From positions 1 through 64,000 of the forward strand of contig CAZXIN010000017.1 of NCBI GenBank assembly GCA_964640795.1: DNA of 64,000 nucleotides, given 5' to 3'. Positions 33,975 to 41,744 of the stretch are shown here, piece by piece. The translations under genes and the position numbers were made by a program. The stretch comes from M269 sp964640795. GTDB lineage: Bacteria; Pseudomonadota; Gammaproteobacteria; Enterobacterales; Alteromonadaceae. Numbering within the stretch: position 1 is the stretch's first letter; the number at the start of each line of letters is the position of its first letter. The notes beneath the pieces are model-generated. The model was not told the origin of the DNA. It saw nothing but the letters and a program-made list of their open reading frames with translations, and did not search any database.

Positions 33975-36900
33975 TTGAAAACCATTTGGCATGGCAGGAA
34001 TGATAAATTGCTAATGCCCTTTATCTTCATGTTCGCTATTGCTCCAATAGCGACCTATAACCAAACTCTTTTTCACACGGTTGTCGAGCTTTCCGCTGTG
34101 TTTATTGGTATAGCGGCTTTTATAGCGACACTCAGCACCTTTAGATATTCCTATTCAAGTCATTCAATGTTCATCGGAGCTGGATACCTTTGTGTGGCTA
34201 TCCTTGACCTTGCTCACCTTTTAACTTCCATGGAAGATCAAGTGCCTAATTTAAGGCAAGACGCAACTGTTCAATTCTGGTTATCTGCACGACTTGTAGA
34301 GGCGTTAACATTGGCTTTCTTTGTCAATTTCCTTGACAAGAAAGTAAAACCTTTCCCACTCATTCTATCGTCTATAGTCCTGTTGTTTGCTTTCCTACTT
34401 TTAGTAAAAGCAAATGTATTCCCAGTCGTAGGCAACATTGATGGCAGTTATGCCCCGCTAACATCAGTGATAGAGTACATTACCATTGGGATAACGGTTT
34501 TCGCACTTCATCGATTATGGCAACAAAGGCGAAAGAAGCAGTCGATATCAAGAAAAGAGTACAAATTTTTACTGACGGCATTATCTCTCACTTTATTAGC
34601 AGAGATTTTGTTTTCAGCTCCTTTTCGTTCGTTAAACGTACCAGCAACCTTCGGTCAATTTGCAAAGCTATTGTCTTTTTGGATGCTCTATTTAGCGCTA
34701 GTTGAAAATACATTAACAAAACCTTTTGCAGCGCTCCTCAATAGCTTCAATACATACAATCATTTACCTGATGCTATTACTATCGTTAATGATCAAGGCG
34801 AAATAATCCAGAGTAATGCCAGCGTTAGTAAATTTACTGATTACAATGAAAAAACAATCTTAAGGTTAAACGCTCACGACCTATTCCATGACGAAAGCAT
34901 TGCCATTGAAGATTGTCCCATATGTGATGCCATTATTGGCAAGTCATTACCACAAACTTTCGAAGTCACACGAGGTAGTAAACACCTTGAAATCAGAGTA
35001 TCAGCGGCTAACTCTGAAGCTGGTGGGTTTGGTGTCGTTCATATATGTCATGACAAAACGGTGCGTCATTTAGCTGAGCAAAATCTAAGATTAATGAGCC
35101 GTCTTTTCAATATGCTGAGGCTCACCAACCAAGCCATATTCAAACAAAAAGACGAGCTTTCATTGTTGAAGGAGTTCTGTGATATTGCTATCAGTGCTGG
35201 CGAGTTCGAGCTCGCTTGGTTTGGTGTTGTTGAACACAATAAAATTGTTCCCCTGACATACAGTGGCGAACATGGAAATTATATTGAAGGTTTACAAATA
35301 CGGACCGATGTAGGCCCTACAGCTAAAGGCCCTATGGCCGTAGCGTTAAAAACCAATAGTATCTATTACGTCAATAATATTGACAAAGACCCTACTTTTC
35401 GACCATGGCAAAAAGCCGCTAACGAAGCGGGTTTTAAGTCAGTGATAGTCATGCCATGGGAAAGAGATGGCGAGACTGCAGGCTGTTTTGCTCTCTATGC
35501 TTCTGATTATGATGCTTTTGACGAAACAACGGTCGATCTAGTGAAGAACCTGAGTAACGATATTAGCCAAATCCTAACTTACATTAATGTTGAAAAGGTT
35601 AAAAGTGAAACAGAAAAGAGGTTAACGGATCTTTCAAGAGCAATAGATCAGAGTAAAAATGCGATAGTGTTGACTGACGTCAATTTGAACATTGAATACC
35701 TTAACAATTACTTTTGCCAGTTAAATCAAGTTGAAAGTGCTGATATTGTTGGTAAATACGTTTTTGATGCTTTTGATTTTCGAGAGACGACAAAGTCTAC
35801 TATTAAAGACGCCTTGGATGTCGTTTATCGAGGGGAAAGCTGGGAAGGTGAGATTCTCGTTAAACCAGAAGGCAAAAAAACCTACTGGGCTTATCAGACG
35901 ATTGCGCCAGTATTGTCCAATACCGGCGAAATGATCAAAATAATTTGGACGTCTAGAGACAATTCCGAGCTACATGACGCGCAAGAGACCATTTCTCAAC
36001 TCGCTTTTTATGACACGCTAACGGAGCTTCCTAATAGACGATTGTTCCATGATCGCATTGATCAAACATTGCAATTATCTAAGCGTAACGAGAACCAATT
36101 TGCGCTGTTATTCTTTGATATTGACGACTTCAAGACAGTCAACGATGTCATGGGGCATAGTTACGGTGATTTACTGTTAAAGCATATGGCACAAGTACTC
36201 AAAACTTGTGTCAGAGAGTCAGATACCGTTGCCAGATTAGGAGGCGACGAATTCACCATTATTTTGCATGACATTAAAGGTGAGCAAGAAGTTAAAGTCA
36301 TTGCGAACAAAATCATATCTAGCCTCAATAAGCCAGCTCAAATTGGCGAACGACTTATGTCTGTATCCACCAGCATAGGCGTCAGTATTTATCCTAATAA
36401 TGGCAATGATTGCAATACGTTGATGAAAACAGCTGATATGGCGATGTATCACGCTAAGAGCCTTGGGAAAAACACATGTGCATTATTTGACAAGTCGATA
36501 GCACAAGAGCATGTCCGCTTCGCTAAGATGCAAGAGAACATTAAGAATGCATTGGCAACCGGCGAATTTAGTTTAAATTTCCAACCACAATATAATGTCA
36601 TAGAGAATGAACTTGTTGGTGTTGAAGCATTATTACGTTGGCGTAACCTTGACGGGGAATGGATTGGCCCTGATCAATTCATTAATATTGCAGAGCAAAG
36701 CGATCTCATTATTGATATTGACCAGTGGGTTATCAGTACGTCTTGTCGTAAAATGAAAGCTCTGTTCGACAAAGGCTTCCCACAAGTAAAATTAGCTGTC
36801 AATGTATCTGCGGTTCACTTTAAGTACTCTCAGTATCTTATTAATACCATTGAGTCAGCTTTAAAGTCGTCGAATTTCCCTCCGCACTTGTTGCAAATTG

Positions 36901-37295
36901 AAATGACAGAAAGCTCTCTAGTCGAAGACGCCTCATTAGCAGTAGAAACTATCAATGCCATCAGGGAGTTTGGCGTAAGTATTGCCATTGATGATTTTGG
37001 AACAGGGTACTCTTCGTTAGCTTACCTCAAACGCTTTCCGTTGGACTTAATCAAGATTGATCGAAGCTTTATGCTCGATTTGGAAGAAGATGATACACAC
37101 CGTTCCATCGTTCATGCAGTCATCAATATGGCACATAGCTTAAATCTTCAGGTACTCGCTGAAGGTGTAGAAACGAAACAGCAATTAGACTATCTTGCAC
37201 ACCATAAATGCGATTTCGTTCAAGGCTATTTATTAGCAAAACCAATGACTTCGGAAAACTTGTTCGATTTTTGGAGGAAAGATAATGCATCATAA
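33975..37295 (+). CDS. MASE3-PAS-GAF-PAS-GGDEF-EAL c-di-GMP signalling protein
   Basis: A 1106-residue membrane sensor of the c-di-GMP network. A MASE3-type region of about seven helices (1-250) leads to a PAS domain (about 260-370), a GAF domain (about 390-530) and a second PAS (about 545-665). The GGDEF domain has an intact GGDEF at 756-760, and the EAL domain has EAL at 884-886, DDFGTGYSS and EGVET, so both cyclase and phosphodiesterase residues appear present. Which activity dominates cannot be told. Start is TTG. It overlaps the SRPBCC gene by 11 bases. Confidence 0.93.
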   Translation: MKTIWHGRNDKLLMPFIFMFAIAPIATYNQTLFHTVVELSAVFIGIAAFIATLSTFRYSYSSHSMFIGAGYLCVAILDLAHLLTSMEDQVPNLRQDATVQFWLSARLVEALTLAFFVNFLDKKVKPFPLILSSIVLLFAFLLLVKANVFPVVGNIDGSYAPLTSVIEYITIGITVFALHRLWQQRRKKQSISRKEYKFLLTALSLTLLAEILFSAPFRSLNVPATFGQFAKLLSFWMLYLALVENTLTKPFAALLNSFNTYNHLPDAITIVNDQGEIIQSNASVSKFTDYNEKTILRLNAHDLFHDESIAIEDCPICDAIIGKSLPQTFEVTRGSKHLEIRVSAANSEAGGFGVVHICHDKTVRHLAEQNLRLMSRLFNMLRLTNQAIFKQKDELSLLKEFCDIAISAGEFELAWFGVVEHNKIVPLTYSGEHGNYIEGLQIRTDVGPTAKGPMAVALKTNSIYYVNNIDKDPTFRPWQKAANEAGFKSVIVMPWERDGETAGCFALYASDYDAFDETTVDLVKNLSNDISQILTYINVEKVKSETEKRLTDLSRAIDQSKNAIVLTDVNLNIEYLNNYFCQLNQVESADIVGKYVFDAFDFRETTKSTIKDALDVVYRGESWEGEILVKPEGKKTYWAYQTIAPVLSNTGEMIKIIWTSRDNSELHDAQETISQLAFYDTLTELPNRRLFHDRIDQTLQLSKRNENQFALLFFDIDDFKTVNDVMGHSYGDLLLKHMAQVLKTCVRESDTVARLGGDEFTIILHDIKGEQEVKVIANKIISSLNKPAQIGERLMSVSTSIGVSIYPNNGNDCNTLMKTADMAMYHAKSLGKNTCALFDKSIAQEHVRFAKMQENIKNALATGEFSLNFQPQYNVIENELVGVEALLRWRNLDGEWIGPDQFINIAEQSDLIIDIDQWVISTSCRKMKALFDKGFPQVKLAVNVSAVHFKYSQYLINTIESALKSSNFPPHLLQIEMTESSLVEDASLAVETINAIREFGVSIAIDDFGTGYSSLAYLKRFPLDLIKIDRSFMLDLEEDDTHRSIVHAVINMAHSLNLQVLAEGVETKQQLDYLAHHKCDFVQGYLLAKPMTSENLFDFWRKDNAS

Positions 37296-37815
37296 ATCGT
37301 TGAAATACATTTTTGCCACCTTACTCTATACGTTTTCGTCTAATCTAATAGCTGAAGTCAGACATATCGCACCATTCGGCTTTATTGTTGAGAATACAAT
37401 CCAAACTCACCAATCAGTAAATCAAGCTTGGGGAAGCCTAGTCAACCATGTCAATGATTGGTGGCCTAGTGATCATACATGGTGGGGAAATAACCAAAAC
37501 CTATCTATATCTGCTGTGGCTGGTGGTTGCTTTTGTGAAATTGATGGAAACAAGCAAGCACAACATATGCAAATTACCTTTGTGGAGCCACTAAAACTAC
37601 TGCGAATGTCAGGTGGGTTAGGTCCTTTGCAAGGTATGGGGATGCATGGCGCTTTAGATTGGGTATTTTCTACAAAGGGTGACAAAACAATCATCACCCT
37701 TCGCTATCAAGTCAGCGGCATTAGCGAAGAAGGCTTCGCTGAGTTAGCGCCTATTGTTGACAAGGTTCAAGCGTCCCAGCTCAACGCACTAAAACAGTAT
37801 ATGGATAAAAATTAG
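37285..37815 (+). CDS. Exported SRPBCC-fold protein
   Basis: A 176-residue protein with a signal peptide (YIFATLLYTFSSNLIA) and an SRPBCC/START-like fold: WGSLVNHVNDWWPSDHTWWG at its start, a CFCEIDG turn, VEPLKLLRMSGGLGPLQG and a C-terminal long helix (APIVDKVQASQLNALKQYM). Such proteins bind hydrophobic ligands; family members are usually cytosolic, so export is unusual. The 11-base overlap with the GGDEF-EAL gene suggests coupled translation. Confidence 0.75.
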   Translation: MHHKSLKYIFATLLYTFSSNLIAEVRHIAPFGFIVENTIQTHQSVNQAWGSLVNHVNDWWPSDHTWWGNNQNLSISAVAGGCFCEIDGNKQAQHMQITFVEPLKLLRMSGGLGPLQGMGMHGALDWVFSTKGDKTIITLRYQVSGISEEGFAELAPIVDKVQASQLNALKQYMDKN

Positions 37816-37843
37816 GAAGCTAGTACCACTATAGGGACATAAC

Positions 37844-38782
37844 ATGACCTCATACGCGATAAAACTTTGGTTAACCCTTGCCACAACACTACTACTATTC
37901 GTGCCAAACGCAGCACATGCGAATGCGCATGGTGGCCTAAAGCTCAATTTCGAATTAACATTCGGTACACATAATATGACGTCCAGAATCGGATTACTGG
38001 CTTTTGGCGCAGCGGCAGAAAGTAACTTAGCAACCGAGTTTGGAGCTGGACTCTGGGCACAAACGCATATAAAACGCTTTGGCGCTGGTACAACGGGATG
38101 GTCTGTTGGTTATGACGCGTTTGGACTTGTTGGCCTTGGCGACAATTCAAACCTCCTCGGCTCAGCGTTAAGTGAGTCAGTAGCAACCCCTATTTTTCGG
38201 GAGCGTTCAGAAAAAAGCTTCTTCGGAGTTGGCTATGGTGTCATTGACGAAAATATTTCAGGCTCACTCAGTAAATTTGGCTTACAACGAGGGAAACTCA
38301 TAGTAAGAGCAGCGAATAAAACAAGTTCAATCCACCTAACGTTCGCTAATGATTTACGAGAGAGCATCATGAAAGGGGGTGCAACAGATTATGGCCAAAC
38401 AGCTGCACTGGCTATTCAATATAACCAAATTAGGCGTAATAGCTTAACTCAGCTAGGGTTTGGCTTAGACTTTTTTACCCCACAACCTGACTACAACAAA
38501 GAACCTAGCAACTCACTCAACTCAAGTGAAGGGAGGAAACGTGTATGGCATACATCAAAACCTTGGGACAAGTTGTTCAATGCTAACCTGTTCTTTGAGT
38601 TCGCACGCCAAGATGATAAAGGGGCCATATCAGGAAAAATAGGCGTTGATAGCCCTAAACTAGGTGCTTATGCGCAAAACAAGATACATGACGGTTTTGG
38701 GTTAGTACCTCGATACCCTTGGGCTATAGATAAGAAAAATAAAGTATTTTTCGAAGTCACTGCCAGCAAGAGGGTTCAGTAA
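37844..38782 (+). CDS. Exported hypothetical protein, possibly outer-membrane barrel
   Basis: A 312-residue protein with a clear signal peptide (LTLATTLLLFVPNAAHA) and a Gly- and aromatic-rich body of alternating strands (FGAGLWAQTHIKRFGAGTTGWSVGYDAFGLVGL), suggesting a beta-barrel or beta-rich exported protein. The C-terminal KIGVDSPKLGAYAQNKIHDGFGLVPRYPW part faintly recalls the polymorphic toxin type 23 family, but only from memory. It sits between SRPBCC and LRR lipoprotein genes. Function is unknown. Confidence 0.6.
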   Translation: MTSYAIKLWLTLATTLLLFVPNAAHANAHGGLKLNFELTFGTHNMTSRIGLLAFGAAAESNLATEFGAGLWAQTHIKRFGAGTTGWSVGYDAFGLVGLGDNSNLLGSALSESVATPIFRERSEKSFFGVGYGVIDENISGSLSKFGLQRGKLIVRAANKTSSIHLTFANDLRESIMKGGATDYGQTAALAIQYNQIRRNSLTQLGFGLDFFTPQPDYNKEPSNSLNSSEGRKRVWHTSKPWDKLFNANLFFEFARQDDKGAISGKIGVDSPKLGAYAQNKIHDGFGLVPRYPWAIDKKNKVFFEVTASKRVQ

Positions 38783-38783
38783 C

Positions 38784-39767
38784 ATGAAGCTGATCTCTTA
38801 TGTAGTCACTTTTCTCTTGATTATCTCTTTATCTGGGTGTGAAACCTCACGTACATACTATGGCCAAACAGCGACGAGCATTGATACAACAACACAGCAT
38901 TATCGATTAGATTTAAGTTTTCAATCATTGAAAGAGTTGCCCTCTGCACTGGCAACACAAACAAGCCTTAGAATGTTAAACCTTAGTGGGAACCCTGACC
39001 TTAATATATCTAATACTCTATCCACGGTATGCCAATTACCTAATCTGCATATTTTAATACTTAATGACCTTCAGTTAACCGCTCTACCAGACACGATTCA
39101 AAAATGTCGCGCGCTGACTCAACTTTCTTTAGTTAATAATCCTGAGCTAAACTTTAATACAACGTTTGAAACACTCAGTTCGCTTAATCTTGAGTTTCTC
39201 GACTTATCAAACAACCAACTAAACGAACTACCTGACAACTTGGGCCAACTAAAAACACTGCGAGACTTAAGACTCAGCTACAACCATATATCACAAAGTA
39301 AATCCTATACGGTGTTAGCACAATTACCTCGCTTATTTTCATTATGGCTAGACAACAATCGACTTAACGAAATCCCTAACGAGATCGGGCTCCTACATCG
39401 AGTAGGATACCTCTACCTCGACAATAACTCTCTGACAAAACTCCCTCAAGGTTTTAGAGCCATGCGAGGATTATCATCACTTAGGCTTGGACATAACTGT
39501 TTTAGACAAGTACCGCCAACCTTAGCTGACAGAGGAATATATATGGTATTTCTCAATAATAATAAAATCAGTGATATTGGTGACAGGTTCAGAAGAGGTT
39601 CTTTTCTAGTCAAAGGAATCGTACTTGATTACAATTACCTCAGTGATGCTCAAAGGAAAGAATCGGCTCACGTTTTTCACGATACCTTTATATATTCTGA
39701 CGACAATCAATATAACAAGTCTACTCTAGTGAATTGCGGTAATGATACGACTACAGATAGTATTTAA
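38784..39767 (+). CDS. Leucine-rich-repeat lipoprotein
   Basis: A 327-residue lipoprotein with a signal peptide ending in the lipobox LSGC (Cys19) and nine or ten leucine-rich repeats of about 23 residues, such as LEFLDLSNNQLNELPDNL and VGYLYLDNNSLTKLPQGF. It lacks visible other domains. LRRs mediate protein binding, so it is probably an envelope-surface adaptor. It starts one base after the upstream stop, so the pair is translated together. Its last 17 bases overlap the convergent Crp-family gene. Confidence 0.8.
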   Translation: MKLISYVVTFLLIISLSGCETSRTYYGQTATSIDTTTQHYRLDLSFQSLKELPSALATQTSLRMLNLSGNPDLNISNTLSTVCQLPNLHILILNDLQLTALPDTIQKCRALTQLSLVNNPELNFNTTFETLSSLNLEFLDLSNNQLNELPDNLGQLKTLRDLRLSYNHISQSKSYTVLAQLPRLFSLWLDNNRLNEIPNEIGLLHRVGYLYLDNNSLTKLPQGFRAMRGLSSLRLGHNCFRQVPPTLADRGIYMVFLNNNKISDIGDRFRRGSFLVKGIVLDYNYLSDAQRKESAHVFHDTFIYSDDNQYNKSTLVNCGNDTTTDSI

Positions 39768-40401
39768 GCTTTTGAGTATCCTTGACCTCAACTTGCCCTC
39801 TTTTTAAAGTCACAACACGCTCAGATTCCAGTTGACGAAGCTTACGCCCAACGACTTCTCTGACAGTTCCTATATCATTCGCGATTTCTGCATGCGTTGC
39901 TGTTATCAAAAAGTCCTCATTCATGTTTGATAACAAATATTGACTCACATCGGCCATCACATCTCGTGCAGCCATCCTGTCAACGAGTTGAATAACTGAT
40001 GATATTCGACTGGTATAACTCTTCAGAACATATTGAGCAAACACCGGGGAACATTGAATCGCCTTGTTAAATGCATTTGCAGAAAGAGCAATTGCCGAGA
40101 CAGCTGATTCAGCAACCCCTTGTGCGTAATATTGCTCATTATTCATGAGTGCCGACGTCGTTAGGATGCAGCTCTCTGTTGGTTTCATCTTATAGAGCGT
40201 TATATCCCGCCCAGTCTTCGCTGTCATTTCAACGCGAATTGTACCTTCGCACAAGATCAAAAATGCCTGACAGCTATCACCAGGTCGAAACAAAACAGCA
40301 CCTCGTTTGAAATTCATCACTGACACGTCAATATCATGAATATCAAGCACCAGCTGCGTGAGCCCAGCTTGATTAGAAATTGCTTTTTCATTAGGCGTCA
40401 T
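39751..40401 (-). CDS. Crp/Fnr-family regulator linked to YeeE/YedE transporters
   Basis: A 216-residue regulator with a cyclic-nucleotide-binding-like domain (about 25-135, FRPGDSCQAFLILCEGTIRVEM) and a winged HTH (TATHAEIANDIGTVREVVGRKLRQLESERVVTLKRGQ). No N-terminal cluster cysteines are present, so it is not an Fnr-type oxygen sensor. It overlaps the YeeE/YedE gene by 11 bases as the last gene of a minus-strand operon, and homologous regulators often accompany sulfur transport. A sulfur-responsive role is inferred. Confidence 0.88.
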   Translation of the reverse strand: MTPNEKAISNQAGLTQLVLDIHDIDVSVMNFKRGAVLFRPGDSCQAFLILCEGTIRVEMTAKTGRDITLYKMKPTESCILTTSALMNNEQYYAQGVAESAVSAIALSANAFNKAIQCSPVFAQYVLKSYTSRISSVIQLVDRMAARDVMADVSQYLLSNMNEDFLITATHAEIANDIGTVREVVGRKLRQLESERVVTLKRGQVEVKDTQKLKYYL

Positions 40402-40843
40402 AAAAGCCCTTCTCGCGTTTTACCTTGAAAATATAAGAATGAGATAACTTATCACCAATAAACATGCCAGTGATTAAAGCGAATAAGAATAGGAAGGTCA
40501 CGGGTTGCAGGTATACCAGTGCAGCAATTGCCGGCCCTGGACAGTAACCGAATATCCCCCATCCAACACCAAACACAACTGCCCCACTCAACAACTTCAC
40601 ATCGATAACTTGATTGTTCTTGGGTAGAGTAAACATGTCACTAAGCACTGGCTTTTTACGTTTCAAAATAAAACGAAAACTAATCATTGTGGTTAAAACA
40701 GCAGATGCCATAACCCACAACAAATCAGAGTCCCATTGACCAAAAACATTTAAAAAGCCAATAACTTTGCGTGTATCTGTCATATCAGATAAAGCTAACC
40801 CAATGCCAAATAAGATACCGCAGATTAAACTGACTAATCTCAT
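40391..40843 (-). CDS. YeeE/YedE-type membrane protein (half-transporter, DUF6691-like)
   Basis: A 150-residue membrane protein with four hydrophobic segments, beginning MRLVSLICGILFGIGLALSDMTDTRKVIGFLNVFG and containing VVFGVGWGIFGYCPGPA. This is the short partner of paired YeeE/YedE transporters (PmpB-like), believed to import a sulfur compound such as thiosulfate, the Cys in GYCPGPA being the conserved one. It lies nine bases after its partner gene and overlaps the Crp-type gene. Confidence 0.88.
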   Translation of the reverse strand: MRLVSLICGILFGIGLALSDMTDTRKVIGFLNVFGQWDSDLLWVMASAVLTTMISFRFILKRKKPVLSDMFTLPKNNQVIDVKLLSGAVVFGVGWGIFGYCPGPAIAALVYLQPVTFLFLFALITGMFIGDKLSHSYIFKVKREKGFYDA

Positions 40844-40852
40844 TAATTAACC

Positions 40853-41266
40853 TCACCCAAATGATTCTACGACAAAAACCGTGATGATGGCTGTCAACAT
40901 AAAAGCCACCGTGGCAACAAGAGAACGAGGAGAGAGTCGCCCTATCCCACAAACACCATGACCGCTTGTGCAGCCATTGCCGAGGTTAACGCCAATTCCA
41001 ACTAAAACACCGGCAAGGGCAGCCAGTGGGTAATTTGCGTCAATATCAGGAATAGGCGCACCACTTATTGCATGAAATAAAAAAGTACCTAACAACATGC
41101 CAACAACAAACAGCCACCGCCAAGTTATATCATCAGTGACTGGTCGTTTTATTGCTGACCATAGAATACCGCTGACACCAGCAATCTTGCCACCAAAAAG
41201 CAGCAAGACAGTTGAAGATAATCCAATCAATACACCACCAATAACCGGCTTTATTAAGCTATCCAT
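40853..41266 (-). CDS. YeeE/YedE-type membrane protein (half-transporter)
   Basis: A membrane protein of about 137 residues with the diagnostic GNGCTSGHGVCGIGRLSPRSLVA segment, whose cysteines are thought to carry the sulfur group through the membrane. It pairs with the downstream half-transporter. I start at ATG 41266, four bases after the upstream DUF2892 stop; an ATG at 41314 would overlap that gene and lacks a ribosome site. Confidence 0.88.
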   Translation of the reverse strand: MDSLIKPVIGGVLIGLSSTVLLLFGGKIAGVSGILWSAIKRPVTDDITWRWLFVVGMLLGTFLFHAISGAPIPDIDANYPLAALAGVLVGIGVNLGNGCTSGHGVCGIGRLSPRSLVATVAFMLTAIITVFVVESFG

Positions 41267-41270
41267 GTCA

Positions 41271-41468
41271 CTATGAAGATGTTTTTGAGCGAGTACTAAA
41301 ACCGAATAGAGCATAGACAGGACAGAAGTTAATGAAAGCCGTCACAATGAAAACAATGCCGACATAGCCCCACGCTGTTTGCGGGCCTGTAATGGTTAAC
41401 AAAAGCATCCCTAAGCCCAAGATTATACGCAATACTTTATCTATAGAGTTGATGTTAGATGTGAACAT
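41271..41468 (-). CDS. DUF2892/YgaP-like inner-membrane protein
   Basis: A small membrane protein of about 65 residues with two helices (VLRIILGLGMLLLTIT and YVGIVFIVTAFINFCPVYALFG). It matches DUF2892, found in the membrane part of YgaP-type rhodaneses; the Cys in NFCPVYALFG is conserved. ATG 41468 has AGGA eight bases upstream; the open frame extends further without a better start. It heads the YeeE/YedE operon and points to sulfur handling. Confidence 0.82.
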   Translation of the reverse strand: MFTSNINSIDKVLRIILGLGMLLLTITGPQTAWGYVGIVFIVTAFINFCPVYALFGFSTRSKTSS

Positions 41469-41527
41469 AGAATTTTCCTGACTGATGAATTTCGACAAAT
41501 ATTCACATAGCGCCAACCTCAGGTCAT

Positions 41528-41540
41528 GAGACTCAGTCTC
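41528..41540. promoter_or_regulatory. Dyad ahead of the sulfur-transport operon
   Basis: GAGAC (41528-41532) and GTCTC (41536-41540) are perfect inverted arms with a 3-base spacer, 60 bases upstream of the DUF2892 start. It could be an operator for the operon's Crp-type regulator. Evidence is weak. Confidence 0.28.
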
Positions 41541-41744
41541 TTTCAGCGTATGGCATCATCCCATTCTCGCAGAGTACGAAGACTAGAATCAAAATAAATG
41601 CCTACTAAAACGATATTCCTGTTGTGGCTGTAGGTGGCGCTAAGGTATTCTACGCTCTTTGTATTTATTAATGCGTCAGCAGCTTAATATTCTTAGCCTT
41701 GGCGCAACATTCAACCCGTTCAAATTGTTTGGAAACATCGATAA

